This document shows positions 43,745-52,551 of a stretch of 64,000 nucleotides of DNA, piece after piece; position 1 is the stretch's first letter; each line of letters begins with the position of its first letter. Below the pieces are notes generated by a model that saw only the letters and a program-made list of their open reading frames with translations, was not told the DNA's origin and searched no databases. The DNA lies in the NCBI GenBank assembly GCA_017937765.1, contig JAGBCY010000020.1:62001-126000 (forward strand), in the 5' to 3' direction. The DNA comes from Alistipes sp. Lineage in GTDB: Bacteria; Bacteroidota; Bacteroidia; Bacteroidales; Rikenellaceae. A program made the translations under genes and the position numbers.

Positions 43745-44248
43745 ATGGCGACACGCATTTTACGATTCACACTCGCCCTCGTGGCGATAATCACTACGCT
43801 CGATGTCTCGGCACAGAGTATCGAGTCGATGCGCTCGACGCTCGCGTCGCGCACGATGGATGGCACCTACGTTCGTGTCACAGAGGATGGCTCGACAAGA
43901 GAGGCGATCGCCTCGGTCGAGGCACAGACACGCCCCAAGCAGGTGAATGGCTACCGCGTGGTGATATTCTCGGACAATGGCCAGTATGCGGGTGACAACG
44001 CCAAGAAGGTACACTCGACATTCCAAAAGAGCTTCCCGCACATCAACTCCTACTTAGTCTACGAGAGCCCCTATTTCAAGGTATCGGTGGGCGACTGTCT
44101 GACGATGGAGGAGGCGCAGATTCTTATGGCAGAGTTAGCGAGCCTCTACCCCAAAGCATTCCCCAAGCGCGAGGTGATCAAGCTCACCGACCTGCAAAAT
44201 GCCATCGCCGAGGAGGGTGCTCCGCGCGACTCGATAACGCATAAATAG
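43745..44248 (+). CDS. Exported SPOR-like domain protein
   Basis: 167 residues with signal peptide (to about residue 23, VSAQ). Residues 66-145 (NGYRVVIFSDNGQYAGDNAK through FKVSVGDCLTMEEAQILMAEL) match the layout of SPOR domains, which bind denuded peptidoglycan at division sites: strand, helix with K-x-x-S-x-F, strand with Y-F-K-V-x-V-G-D, helix. It lacks a membrane anchor, so it is soluble or envelope-associated. Role inferred from the domain only. Confidence 0.75.
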   Translation: MATRILRFTLALVAIITTLDVSAQSIESMRSTLASRTMDGTYVRVTEDGSTREAIASVEAQTRPKQVNGYRVVIFSDNGQYAGDNAKKVHSTFQKSFPHINSYLVYESPYFKVSVGDCLTMEEAQILMAELASLYPKAFPKREVIKLTDLQNAIAEEGAPRDSITHK

Positions 44249-44345
44249 GCGCAGGCGAGCCCCTACTTACCAGCCGTTTATGAATTTTTTTGCAACATAT
44301 ATAACATTTTATCTACAAATTGTTGCTCAAATAAAATGTGTTTTA

Positions 44346-44354
44346 TAATTTTGC
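44346..44354 (+). promoter_or_regulatory. -7 promoter box for the Cys-rich lipoprotein
   Basis: TAATTTTGC matches TAnnTTTGY, with GTTG at 44322-44325 in the -33 position (20-base spacer). It ends 35 bases before the ATG. Confidence 0.65.
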
Positions 44355-44389
44355 AGTGACAAAAATTACGTAATTTAAACTTTATAGCT

Positions 44390-44671
44390 ATGAAGAAGAT
44401 TTTTGCATTTGCAATTTTGTTTGCTGCTGTATCAATGGTTGCTTGCGGTGGCGAGCAGAAGAAGGCTGAGGATGCTCAGGAGGAGGCTCCCGCAACTGAG
44501 TGCTGCGCAGAGTGCGAGGCTGAGAAGGCTGAGGAGTGCTGCGGCGAGTGCGCTGAGGGCGAGGAGTGCTGCGGCGAGTGCGCTGAGGGCAAGGAGTGCT
44601 GCGGCGAGTGCGCTGAGGCTGAGGCTTGCTGCGAGGGCGAGTGCTGCGCTGAGAAGGTTGTTGCTGAGTAA
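44390..44671 (+). CDS. Small cysteine-rich repeat lipoprotein
   Basis: 93 residues. Signal sequence and lipobox MVAC put the lipid on cysteine 19. The mature region is almost wholly made of repeats: three 10-residue units EECCGECAEG (or KECCGECAEA), flanked by TECCAEC and EACCEGECC. Sixteen cysteines and many glutamates lie in about 60 residues. This recalls metallothionein-like metal binders or a redox buffer on the envelope, but no family is recognised. The repeats are also near-perfect 30-base repeats in DNA. Own promoter, monocistronic. Confidence 0.85.
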   Translation: MKKIFAFAILFAAVSMVACGGEQKKAEDAQEEAPATECCAECEAEKAEECCGECAEGEECCGECAEGKECCGECAEAEACCEGECCAEKVVAE

Positions 44672-44893
44672 TTACTCGGTCCTAACACCGATTAAGGCCG
44701 AGTAAGGAGTCCGCGAGGGCTTGTTAGTCGGCCTTGTTGTATATATATGTATAGCGTGGCGGGAGGAGAGAAAAGAGAAAAATATTCGGGTCGTGTGTTA
44801 GATTTTTGCAGATATCGTACTCTATAATTACAGAAAGCCTGATGAACGAGGCTACAACAAACAACCAAACGTTAAACTTAAAACACTGCGATT

Positions 44894-45286
44894 ATGAAGA
44901 ATATTTTTACTATCCTTACAGCCACGGCACTCCTCTTCACGGCTCAGAACGCCGAGGCCGCAACGACGGCAGACGACAATAACACCGAGACTCGCATCGA
45001 GAGCGTGGAGCACGATAGCGATACGGACCGCGTAGAGGCCGGCAAAATTACCTACTACACCTACCACGCCCGTGCTCTGAAGCCCGCAAAGGTGGTGGTG
45101 ATTGGCGATGGCGACACCGATCTGGACGTATATATCTTCGACAGCGATGCCAACGTGATTGCCGAAGATAGCGACGAACTCGACGTATGCGTTTGCGAGT
45201 GGATACCGAAGCATTCGGGCGACTACATCATCGCCATCAAGAACTGGGGCAACGTCTACAACGAGTTTACAATCACCGTAGAATAA
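44894..45286 (+). CDS. Small exported PPC-like (pre-peptidase C-terminal) domain protein
   Basis: 130 residues with a signal peptide (MKNIFTILTATALLFTAQNAEA). The mature part follows the bacterial pre-peptidase C-terminal beta-sandwich pattern: YYTYHARALKPAKVVVIGDGDTDLDVYIFDSDANVIAEDSD then CVCEWIPKHSGDYIIAIKNWG. PPC domains normally hang on secreted proteases; here it stands alone. Function unknown. Confidence 0.72.
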   Translation: MKNIFTILTATALLFTAQNAEAATTADDNNTETRIESVEHDSDTDRVEAGKITYYTYHARALKPAKVVVIGDGDTDLDVYIFDSDANVIAEDSDELDVCVCEWIPKHSGDYIIAIKNWGNVYNEFTITVE

Positions 45287-45337
45287 CGACCGAGACTCAT
45301 AGGGAATGAATTGTTAGTTAATTAGTTTGTATAAGGG

Positions 45338-45371
45338 GAGCGGCTGGACACAACATAGTGGTCAGCCGCTC
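45338..45371. terminator. Hairpin between converging genes
   Basis: GAGCGGCTG.GAC pairs with GTCAGCCGCTC, with one bulged G and an 11-base loop. It lies between the PPC-like gene and the leftward TraB gene. The T-tract is weak. Confidence 0.6.
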
Positions 45372-45493
45372 AACAATTTACTCGAAGGACTCTCGGCGTG
45401 AGGGTAACGGTGCGGGTTCGTCAGGGTCATTACCCCACCTTGCGATGCGCTTTGCAACACCCCATCGCGCGCTATTCGTCCCAGCTACGCCCT

Positions 45494-46396
45494 CTATCGC
45501 ACGGGCTTAACCTTATATCCTGCCTCCTTGAGCAGAGCGATAACGCCCTCATTGCCAGGCAGATGTCCCGCACCAACAACAAAGAGCGTCGGGGCCTCGC
45601 GCATAACCTCGGGCATAGCCTCAACCCAGCGGCGGTTACGGTCGGTGATGAGCTCCTTGAACTCCTCAAGCGTCATATCGCCATTGTGGAGCTCGCGCTC
45701 CGTGAGGCTGCGGATGCTCTTCATATCGAACGAGAAGTAGGCCTCGGTCATCTCCTGCATCGTGGCGAAGGTCTCGGCATTGTTATCCACCAACTCGAGC
45801 AGCTCGTCGCGCTCCTCCTCGTCACTCTTCTCGCCATACAGCAGCTCCATCTGGAACTCCACGCTCTCGAAACCTCCGACACGCTTACCCACCTTGTGAG
45901 CCTCCTTCTGGAAGTACTCGTCGATGAGGTTTGTGGCATCAAAGTCGGGCGTAATCTTCATATACTGAAGCATCAAGAGCTGCACGGCGAGCACCGAGGG
46001 GCGCATACGTCCCAACTGCTCGGCCACGAACGGGTTGCTAAGGTCGACGCCCATAACCTCGCGAACGTAGGCATTGATGCGCGACATCTCATCCTCGGTA
46101 AACAGGTCGGCGATACGACGGCCCTCGGGCAGCATCATAGCCTCGAGCATAAGCTGCTGGGCACGGTCGAGATTCTCGGTATCTACCTCGCCGTACACCT
46201 GCTCGACAGCGGCCATAGCCTCGTGCGCACCGCGGATATCGTCGACAAACGATGCAGGCGCAAGATGGTAAGTACCAATAATATACGATGGCTCCTCGAG
46301 GCCGTTGCCCGACACACGATAGAGCAGCTGAGCATTGGCCGTGCCGATGAACGATATGGCCAAAAAGAGTGTTCCAAAGAGTTGTTTCATCTTCAT
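45494..46396 (-). CDS. TraB/GumN family exported protein
   Basis: About 300 residues from the ATG at 46396 (or 46390); the longer frame reaching 46591 runs into the aspartokinase gene and is not used. Signal peptide KQLFGTLFLAISFIGTANAQ. TraB/GumN motifs are GTYHLAP near the N-terminus and VGAGHLPG near the C-terminus, with the helical region between. The family is related to metalloproteases with paired GxxH motifs. It begins 8 bases after the lysC stop, which suggests co-transcription. Role unknown. Confidence 0.87.
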   Translation of the reverse strand: MKMKQLFGTLFLAISFIGTANAQLLYRVSGNGLEEPSYIIGTYHLAPASFVDDIRGAHEAMAAVEQVYGEVDTENLDRAQQLMLEAMMLPEGRRIADLFTEDEMSRINAYVREVMGVDLSNPFVAEQLGRMRPSVLAVQLLMLQYMKITPDFDATNLIDEYFQKEAHKVGKRVGGFESVEFQMELLYGEKSDEEERDELLELVDNNAETFATMQEMTEAYFSFDMKSIRSLTERELHNGDMTLEEFKELITDRNRRWVEAMPEVMREAPTLFVVGAGHLPGNEGVIALLKEAGYKVKPVR

Positions 46397-46404
46397 ATCT
46401 AAGA

Positions 46405-47658
46405 CTATTTTGTGCGTACGAAACGTAGTGAGTGTGGCGTTGTCTGCTTGATGATGATGCGCTCGTCGAAGGCGTAGCGGCGATAGAGCTCGTCGTTGTA
46501 GTAACGGATGGTTACCATCTCGACATTCTCCATCTTGTCGACATCGAAGCCCTCGGCACGAAGCTCCGAGATGGCATCGTCGATATGCCACGAGGCATCG
46601 ACAGCCATATAGAGGTTCACGGCCGAGTTATGCACGAGGTTGATGCGTATGCGGTGGCTGTCGAACGTTGTAAACACCTTGGCGAACTTCTCCTCCAAGA
46701 CGAACGACAGGTCGCGCGAGTGGAGGTTCAGAAGCACCTGATTGCTCTTCTGAATCATAATGGGCTCGTAGGCACGCTCCACGTCGCCCGTGATCACCGA
46801 GCCCGGCGCGGTCTTGTCGCCAAAGGGTCGCACGTAGAGCGGTATGTTCTTCTGCTGCAACGGCTTGATGGTCTTGGGATGGATGATCTGCGCACCGCTA
46901 TATGCCATCTCGATGGTGTCCATATAGTTCAGGCGATCGAGCTTCTTGGCATCGGGGAAGATCTTGGGGTCGGCATTGAGGATGCCGTCGACATCCTTCC
47001 ATACGCTCATCGACTCGGCATCGAGGACGTTGGCAACGATGGCCGCCGAGTAGTCCGAGCCCTCGCGACCGAGCGTCGTCGTCGTGCCATCGGGAGCACC
47101 GCCGATAAAGCCCTGACCCACGAATACCGACACCTCGCTATCCTCAATCTCGCGCTTGAGGCGCACGGCAGTAGCCTCGATATTGACGTTGGCGTCCTTG
47201 TGTCGCTGCTCGGTGAGGAAGGCGCGGCGCATATCCACCCAGCGGTTGGCGACGCCGTGGCCGTTGAGGTAGTTCGAGATGATGGTCGTAGAGACCAACT
47301 CGCCGAAGGCCACGATGGTGTCGTACCACAGCTCGGCATCCGAGGGGCGGTAGATGGTGTTGCGCACCGTGTTACGCAGCTGCTTGAAGAGGAGGTCGAC
47401 CTGCTCGATGGTGACATCCGCACCCATAAGGTCGTCGATGATGCTGCGGTGGTAGGCATAACTCTCGTCTATACGCTCCATAGCCAGAGGCTCGTTGCCC
47501 TGCTGCATAGCTGCGAATACACCCTCGAGGGCGTTGGTGGTCTTGCCCATCGCCGAGACGATGATGAAGAGGTCCTTCTCGCCGCTCACGATGTTATGTA
47601 GGTTGCGCACGCCCTCGGCATTCTTGACCGAGGCACCGCCAAATTTATATACTTTCAT
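46405..47658 (-). CDS. lysC: Aspartate kinase
   Basis: Phosphorylates aspartate, opening lysine, threonine, methionine and diaminopimelate synthesis. Monofunctional, 417 residues: KFGGASVKNAEG at the N-terminus, GFIGGAPDGTTTTLGREGSDYSAA in the catalytic domain, then a short C-terminal ACT-type regulatory portion (about 310-417). No homoserine dehydrogenase domain. A -7 box at 47690-47698 drives it. Confidence 0.95.
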   Translation of the reverse strand: MKVYKFGGASVKNAEGVRNLHNIVSGEKDLFIIVSAMGKTTNALEGVFAAMQQGNEPLAMERIDESYAYHRSIIDDLMGADVTIEQVDLLFKQLRNTVRNTIYRPSDAELWYDTIVAFGELVSTTIISNYLNGHGVANRWVDMRRAFLTEQRHKDANVNIEATAVRLKREIEDSEVSVFVGQGFIGGAPDGTTTTLGREGSDYSAAIVANVLDAESMSVWKDVDGILNADPKIFPDAKKLDRLNYMDTIEMAYSGAQIIHPKTIKPLQQKNIPLYVRPFGDKTAPGSVITGDVERAYEPIMIQKSNQVLLNLHSRDLSFVLEEKFAKVFTTFDSHRIRINLVHNSAVNLYMAVDASWHIDDAISELRAEGFDVDKMENVEMVTIRYYNDELYRRYAFDERIIIKQTTPHSLRFVRTK

Positions 47659-47689
47659 AGGCTGAATATTTTATCCTTGTTTTATGGCT

Positions 47690-47698
47690 ACAAATTTA
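47690..47698 (-). promoter_or_regulatory. -7 promoter box for lysC
   Basis: TAAATTTGT on the leftward strand, exact to TAnnTTTGY, about 30 bases before the ATG. Confidence 0.65.
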
Positions 47699-47753
47699 TA
47701 AAAAATTTTCAAAACAACATTATCTTGATTTCATATTTTCATAGACTGACATA

Positions 47754-47789
47754 TAAAAAATTCGACGGACAGCCGTAGCCTCCGTCGAA
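47754..47789 (-). terminator. Intrinsic terminator of the lipA-lipB-recJ operon
   Basis: Stem TTCGACGGA/TCCGTCGAA (47761-47769 with 47781-47789); on the leftward strand it is followed by a run of T residues (47754-47760). Confidence 0.9.
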
Positions 47790-47824
47790 CTTCTACTCTA
47801 TGCTCACCCCTCTGGTAAGCAGCC

Positions 47825-49585
47825 CTACCTCTCGGGCTTGATATCCTTGACTCTCAGCTGTTTGCTGACAGTACCGCGGTAGTGGTTCTCCACGATCTGG
47901 TAGCACACCGAGATAGACTTCCCGGCACGGACCCACTCGTAGTGCGTGGGCTGCTGGAACGCAATAGCCGGAATCGTCGTATGCGGCTTCTGACGCTGCA
48001 TAAGGTCCATACGCAGGTGGTCGCACTCGACGCCAACGAGCTTAGCATCACCGCGGTTGCTAACGCCACGTGTCATAAACACCGGCGCAGGATTTCCGGG
48101 ACCGAACGGCTGGAAGCTGTTAAGCTGGCGGTGGAACTCGTCGGTGATCTCCGAGAAGAGCAACTCGCAGTCGATATCCACCTGCGGCACGAGCGTCGTA
48201 GGGTCGATGCTCTTCTCCACATAGTCGTTGAAACGCTGTGTGAAGGCTGCAACGTTCTCCTCCCTCATCGTAAGACCTGCGGCGTACATATGGCCACCGA
48301 AGTTCTCCAGAAGGTCGGAGCACGACTCAACGGCCTGATAGAGGTCGAAGCCCGCAACCGAGCGTGCCGAGCCCGTGACAAAGCCGTTAGACTTCGTGAG
48401 CACAACCGTAGGACGATAGTAGGTCTCGATAAGGCGCGAGGCCACGATACCCACGATGCCCTTCATCCACTTGGGGTTATAGATAACCATACTCTTGCGC
48501 GCCTTGAGCTCGGGGTTGGCCTCGACATAGTCGTGGGCCTCCTGCGTGACGTTGCGGTCGATGCTCTTACGATCCTGATTATAGGAGTCTATAACCTCGC
48601 CAAACTTCGCAGCCTCCTGCTCGTTACCCTCGATAAGGAGGCTCACAGCGGCGTGGCCACCCGAGGGTGCGGCATTCTCGTCGTCCTCGTCCATACGCAT
48701 ACGGCCGGCGGCGTTGATGCGCGGGCCAATCTTAAAGACGATGTCGTCGATGGTTATGTTATGGCCCTCGAGGCCACAAATCTTGATTATCGAAAGCAGA
48801 CCCTTCGACGGCGAAGAGTTCAGCTTACGCAATCCGTAGTATGCCAAAATGCGGTTCTCGTCCACAAGAGGCACAATGTCCGAGGCGATGCTCACGACCA
48901 ACAAATCCAACAGATGCTCGATCTCCGAGAACGGGATGTTGTTGCGTCGTGCATACGCTTCGACGAGTTTAAATCCCACGCCACAGCCCGACAATTCGTC
49001 GAACGGATAGGTACAATCCGTGCGCTTGGGATCCAATACAGCCACTGCCTGAGGGATCTCCTCGGCAGGTAAATGGTGGTCGCAGATGATGAAATCTACG
49101 CCCTTTTGCTTGGCATAGGCCACCTTCTCAACGGCTTTGATGCCGCAGTCCAGTGCAATAATCAGCTTTACGCCCTTACGTACAGCGTGATCGATGCTGC
49201 GGATAGATATGCCGTATCCATCGACATATCTGTCGGGAATGTAGAACAACAGGTTCTTGTGTCCTATCTGGCTCAAGAACTTGTAAACGAGCGATACAGC
49301 CGTTGTGCCATCTACGTCGTAGTCGCCATAGATCATAACTGTCTCCTGCTCCTTCACTGCCTTCTCGATGCGTGCTACCGCGCGGTCCATATCTTTCATT
49401 AGGAACGGATCGTGCAAGTCGCGAAGCGCGGGCGAGAAGAACTTCTTGGCCTTCTCCACGGTGTCTATGCCCCTCTGAACCAGTAGGTTGGTAAGCACTG
49501 GCGACATACCGAGGCGTGAGGACATAGCCTCCACCAGGGTGCGCGCGCCCTGTGGCTTGACAACCCATCTTTTCTCTATGGGCAT
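47825..49585 (-). CDS. recJ: Single-stranded-DNA-specific exonuclease RecJ
   Basis: 5'-3' ssDNA exonuclease for recombination and repair; DHH superfamily. 586 residues: DYDVDGTTAVSL (motif I), DCGIKAVEKV, FIICDHHLPAEEIP (DHH motif III), GCGVGFKL and the DHHA1 segment GFVTGSARSV.. GGHMYAAGLTM. It starts 5 bases after lipB and ends at a strong terminator. Confidence 0.96.
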   Translation of the reverse strand: MPIEKRWVVKPQGARTLVEAMSSRLGMSPVLTNLLVQRGIDTVEKAKKFFSPALRDLHDPFLMKDMDRAVARIEKAVKEQETVMIYGDYDVDGTTAVSLVYKFLSQIGHKNLLFYIPDRYVDGYGISIRSIDHAVRKGVKLIIALDCGIKAVEKVAYAKQKGVDFIICDHHLPAEEIPQAVAVLDPKRTDCTYPFDELSGCGVGFKLVEAYARRNNIPFSEIEHLLDLLVVSIASDIVPLVDENRILAYYGLRKLNSSPSKGLLSIIKICGLEGHNITIDDIVFKIGPRINAAGRMRMDEDDENAAPSGGHAAVSLLIEGNEQEAAKFGEVIDSYNQDRKSIDRNVTQEAHDYVEANPELKARKSMVIYNPKWMKGIVGIVASRLIETYYRPTVVLTKSNGFVTGSARSVAGFDLYQAVESCSDLLENFGGHMYAAGLTMREENVAAFTQRFNDYVEKSIDPTTLVPQVDIDCELLFSEITDEFHRQLNSFQPFGPGNPAPVFMTRGVSNRGDAKLVGVECDHLRMDLMQRQKPHTTIPAIAFQQPTHYEWVRAGKSISVCYQIVENHYRGTVSKQLRVKDIKPER

Positions 49586-49590
49586 AACGT

Positions 49591-50277
49591 TTATTTTTTA
49601 TATTTAACATTTAAATTTTTCGTTAAGTGGTTGATAAACTTGGGCTTAACCTCATCCATCGTAACCTCGCGGCCGGTGAGCGTCGTAAGCGAGCAGACGC
49701 CCCTATCGGTGAAGCCGCAGGGGTTGATGAGGTGGAACCAGTTAAGGTCGGTCGAGACATTCATCGCAAGACCGTGCATCGTGACGCCGTGTGAGGCACG
49801 CACGCCCACGGCACACAGCTTCTCGAGGCGCGCACCACGGGTGATCCATACACCCGAGGCACCCTCCGAGCGGTGAGCCTCGATGCCATACTCCGCCGCA
49901 AGGTCGATGACGCTCTGCTCCAGGGCATCAATATAACGTCGGATGCCCAAGCCTATTGCGTCGAGGTCGATAATCGGGTAGCACACAAGCTGCCCGGGAC
50001 CGTGGAACGTGATGTCGCCACCGCGGTCGATATGGTAGAACTCCGCGCCGAGAGCCTTCAATCGCTCCTCGGTGCAGAGCATATTATCCTCGTTACCGCT
50101 CTTGCCTAAGGTATAAACAGCAGGGTGCTCGACAAGGAGGATGGTGCCACACGTCTCATCGCCGGCATCTTCCTTTGCGAGCTTCTTCTTACACAACGCG
50201 TCGAAGAGCGAACGCTGCAACTCCCAGCACTCGCCATACGCCATACTCTTTAAATCTCTGATCTCTACCTCCTGCAT
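49591..50277 (-). CDS. lipB: Octanoyltransferase
   Basis: Transfers octanoyl from acyl carrier protein to lipoyl domains. 228 residues: RGGDITFHGPGQLVCYPIID at about 84-103, AVGVRASHGVTMHGLAMNV, and the catalytic cysteine in HLINPCGF. It overlaps lipA by 13 bases, so both steps of lipoate synthesis are translated together. Confidence 0.95.
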   Translation of the reverse strand: MQEVEIRDLKSMAYGECWELQRSLFDALCKKKLAKEDAGDETCGTILLVEHPAVYTLGKSGNEDNMLCTEERLKALGAEFYHIDRGGDITFHGPGQLVCYPIIDLDAIGLGIRRYIDALEQSVIDLAAEYGIEAHRSEGASGVWITRGARLEKLCAVGVRASHGVTMHGLAMNVSTDLNWFHLINPCGFTDRGVCSLTTLTGREVTMDEVKPKFINHLTKNLNVKYKK

Positions 50278-51155
50278 ACCTTATTTACAGCTTCAAGTGC
50301 GGCATCGGCCAAATACGACGAACGCACAAGAGGTGCGCTCGCACAATAGCTGAAACCCATCTCGAGAGCTGCAATGCGGTACTCTTCGAACTTCTCAGGA
50401 GTGATATACGCCTTGACGGGATAGTGCTCCTTAGTAGGTCGGAGATACTGGCCGAGGGTGACGATGCTGACACCCACCTCGCGCAAATCGCGAAGCGTCT
50501 GCAGCACCTCCTCCTCGCTCTCGCCAAGACCCAGCATAAGGCCGCTCTTGGCCACCGCCCCACTGCGTGCGATGTGCTCCAACGTACGGAGCGATGTGCG
50601 ATACTTCGCACGTGAGCGCACCTCAGGGGTCAGTCTCTCGACGGTTTCGATGTTGTGTCCCACGATATCGGGACGCGATGCCAGCACCACGTCGATAAGT
50701 TCGGGGCGGGCATCCATATCGGAAATAAGGAGCTCTATTGTTGAATTGGGATTATCCCTGCGGATGGCCTCCACCGTGCGGGCCCAGATGCGGGCACCGT
50801 GGTCCTCGAGGTCGTCACGCGTGACAGATGTAACAACAACGTGCTTCAGGCCCATCAGCTTCACGCTCTCGGCAACCTTATCTGGCTCCGCCTCGTCGGG
50901 GGGCAGGGGGCGGCCGGTCTGCGTGGCGCAGAAGCGACAATTGCGAGTGCAGATATCTCCTAAGATCATAAACGTGGCTGTACGACGGCTCCAGCACTCC
51001 GCCTTATTCGGGCACATACCGCTACTGCATATAGTATGCAGGCAGCGACCCTCGACGATCTGCTCGACGTCCGCTGTATCAGCCGTACTCCTTAGGCTTA
51101 TCTTCAGCCATTCGGGCTTTCTCAGATACTCGAATTGTTCACGTACCTTCGGCAT
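50265..51155 (-). CDS. lipA: Lipoyl synthase
   Basis: Radical SAM enzyme inserting sulfur into octanoyl groups. The start is best placed at the ATG at 51155 (MPKVREQFEYLRKPEWLK), as the frame upstream to 51236 lacks family similarity. Auxiliary cluster cysteines are in CSSGMCPNKAEC, the radical SAM cluster in CTRNCRFC. The C-terminal SSYLAD arginine-serine motif (VRSSYLAD) is present. 296 residues, full length. Confidence 0.95.
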   Translation of the reverse strand: MPKVREQFEYLRKPEWLKISLRSTADTADVEQIVEGRCLHTICSSGMCPNKAECWSRRTATFMILGDICTRNCRFCATQTGRPLPPDEAEPDKVAESVKLMGLKHVVVTSVTRDDLEDHGARIWARTVEAIRRDNPNSTIELLISDMDARPELIDVVLASRPDIVGHNIETVERLTPEVRSRAKYRTSLRTLEHIARSGAVAKSGLMLGLGESEEEVLQTLRDLREVGVSIVTLGQYLRPTKEHYPVKAYITPEKFEEYRIAALEMGFSYCASAPLVRSSYLADAALEAVNKVCRR

Positions 51156-51251
51156 TTTAAGTTCACTTTTTTCCAATTGATGCAAAATTACAAAAAATTT
51201 CAATGATTGCAAATTTTTATTGAAAAAAAGTGGCAAATAGGCGATATTTAT

Positions 51252-51854
51252 CTACTTCGCGCCACGACGTCGCAACTCGACATACTCGGTGTAGACGAGC
51301 TCGGTATGGGGGTTCGACGACCATATCTCCTGGCGTATGCCCTTAGTGCCGTAGCGAAAAAAGAGGAACCGTCGCGGCACGCGGTGGACCACCTGACGGA
51401 GGGTGTCGACGCTGCTAAGGGAGTAGCTCAGGCTGTCGCCGCGGATGGCTCCAGCGACGTTGCTCCACGCGTCACCATCGGCAAAGAGGCGCACCGTGTC
51501 GCGGATCGTGTCGCGGAGGATGATGGTGTCGCGCAGGGCGACGGTGGCCTCATAGCGGCTCTCCGAGGCGGTCACGGCGTAGCTCTCGGCACGACGCAGA
51601 CGTACCCCAAGCGAACGGATCTCCTCGGCATCGCGAGCTCGGAATTCGCGAAATTCCACAACCTCGAGCTCGAGGGCCTCGACACGTGCAGCCGATGCTC
51701 CCGCCTCGGTGCGGTAGAGTGTTACGCTCTGAAGCAGAGCGTGTTGGTTGTTGCTAAGGCGACGGTTCTCCTCGAGGAGACGAGCCACCCAGATGAGCGA
51801 CACGACAAGGGCAACAAGGAGAGCCGCAGCTCCCCAGATAAGTGTTTTCTTCAT
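51252..51854 (-). CDS. DUF6549-type protein, phage or mobile-element related
   Basis: About 200 residues from the ATG at 51854. One N-terminal membrane segment (about 5-22) is followed by a coiled coil (LLEENRRLSNNQHALLQSV to about residue 95), then RDTIILRDTIRDTVRLF and a C-terminal beta part with RFLFFRYGTKGIRQEIWSSNPHT. I recall this architecture from DUF6549 proteins in Bacteroidales prophages and conjugative elements, where a small anchored coiled coil suggests a spanin-like or tape-linked role. No other phage gene is nearby. Confidence 0.7.
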   Translation of the reverse strand: MKKTLIWGAAALLVALVVSLIWVARLLEENRRLSNNQHALLQSVTLYRTEAGASAARVEALELEVVEFREFRARDAEEIRSLGVRLRRAESYAVTASESRYEATVALRDTIILRDTIRDTVRLFADGDAWSNVAGAIRGDSLSYSLSSVDTLRQVVHRVPRRFLFFRYGTKGIRQEIWSSNPHTELVYTEYVELRRRGAK

Positions 51855-51870
51855 AGCGTAAAAAATGATA

Positions 51871-51901
51871 GTACCCCACAAATATAGTATCTGTGAGGTA
51901 C
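51871..51901 (-). promoter_or_regulatory. -7 box inside a 10-bp inverted repeat
   Basis: On the leftward strand TATATTTGT (51886-51878) matches TAnnTTTGY. It is flanked by GTACCCCACA (51871-51880) and TGTGAGGTAC (51892-51901), a 10-base inverted repeat with one mismatch. Candidate operator controlling the DUF6549 gene; a hairpin in the transcript is the alternative. Confidence 0.5.
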
Positions 51902-51986
51902 GTCATTTTCTACGTTTTTTAGAAACTTAGGATGCCGCGATTGCCTGTTAACGGCTGCCGTGGTTTGCGGACACGGTGACGAGCCG

Positions 51987-52418
51987 CTATGCTACGGGCT
52001 TGTACTCGATGCCGAACCACTCGTTGAGCGTCTCCTCGACCTTGGCGTTGATCTCGGGCGTGATGCGGTTCTTGATCTTCTTGTAGACGTAGAGCATCGC
52101 AACGCCGTCGTCCAAGACACCCAAGAGCTTATACGCCACGCGCGGGATAAAGTCCACGGGAACGATCGTGTAGATGATGGCGGCATAGATAAGCACACGA
52201 TCGAGCGTAGAGGTGCTGTCATCGTCCATAACGTAGTAGAACTGCAACAGCGGGCGCGCGGCCACACGACCAGCCTTAAGTGCCCACGGGCGAAGCTTGT
52301 CGAGAAGGGCATTGATCTTTGCGCGCCAGTCCACGCTCTTGACACGCTCAAGAAGGCTCGTGACATCCTTACCCAAGACACAGTAGGCGAGGATGATAAG
52401 TGAAATCAGAATCAACAT
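51987..52418 (-). CDS. DUF1232 (YkvA-like) membrane protein
   Basis: 143 residues. An N-terminal hydrophobic segment (2-16) and the DUF1232 core AAIIYTIVPVDFIPRVAYKLLGVLDDGVAML with the conserved P-x-D-x-I-P-x-x-x-x-x-G-x-x-D-D pattern. The family is a small membrane protein of unknown function. It follows the ADP-ribosylglycohydrolase gene on the same strand by 133 bases. Confidence 0.88.
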   Translation of the reverse strand: MLILISLIILAYCVLGKDVTSLLERVKSVDWRAKINALLDKLRPWALKAGRVAARPLLQFYYVMDDDSTSTLDRVLIYAAIIYTIVPVDFIPRVAYKLLGVLDDGVAMLYVYKKIKNRITPEINAKVEETLNEWFGIEYKPVA

Positions 52419-52551
52419 AGTTTTATAAATTTTAAGCGTTAGTTTCTCCTTGCGGCCCGCAACCGCCGCAGGCCTCGCTTATATAGAGCCCTCGGACAAC
52501 GAGAATCTATCTCGCGCGCCAAATTTTTTCGCCAAGTCTACCCGTTGCGCA

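Noticed and set aside
46397..46591. 65-residue N-terminal extension of the TraB protein
   Set aside because: It lies inside the lysC gene and precedes a normal signal peptide starting at 46396.
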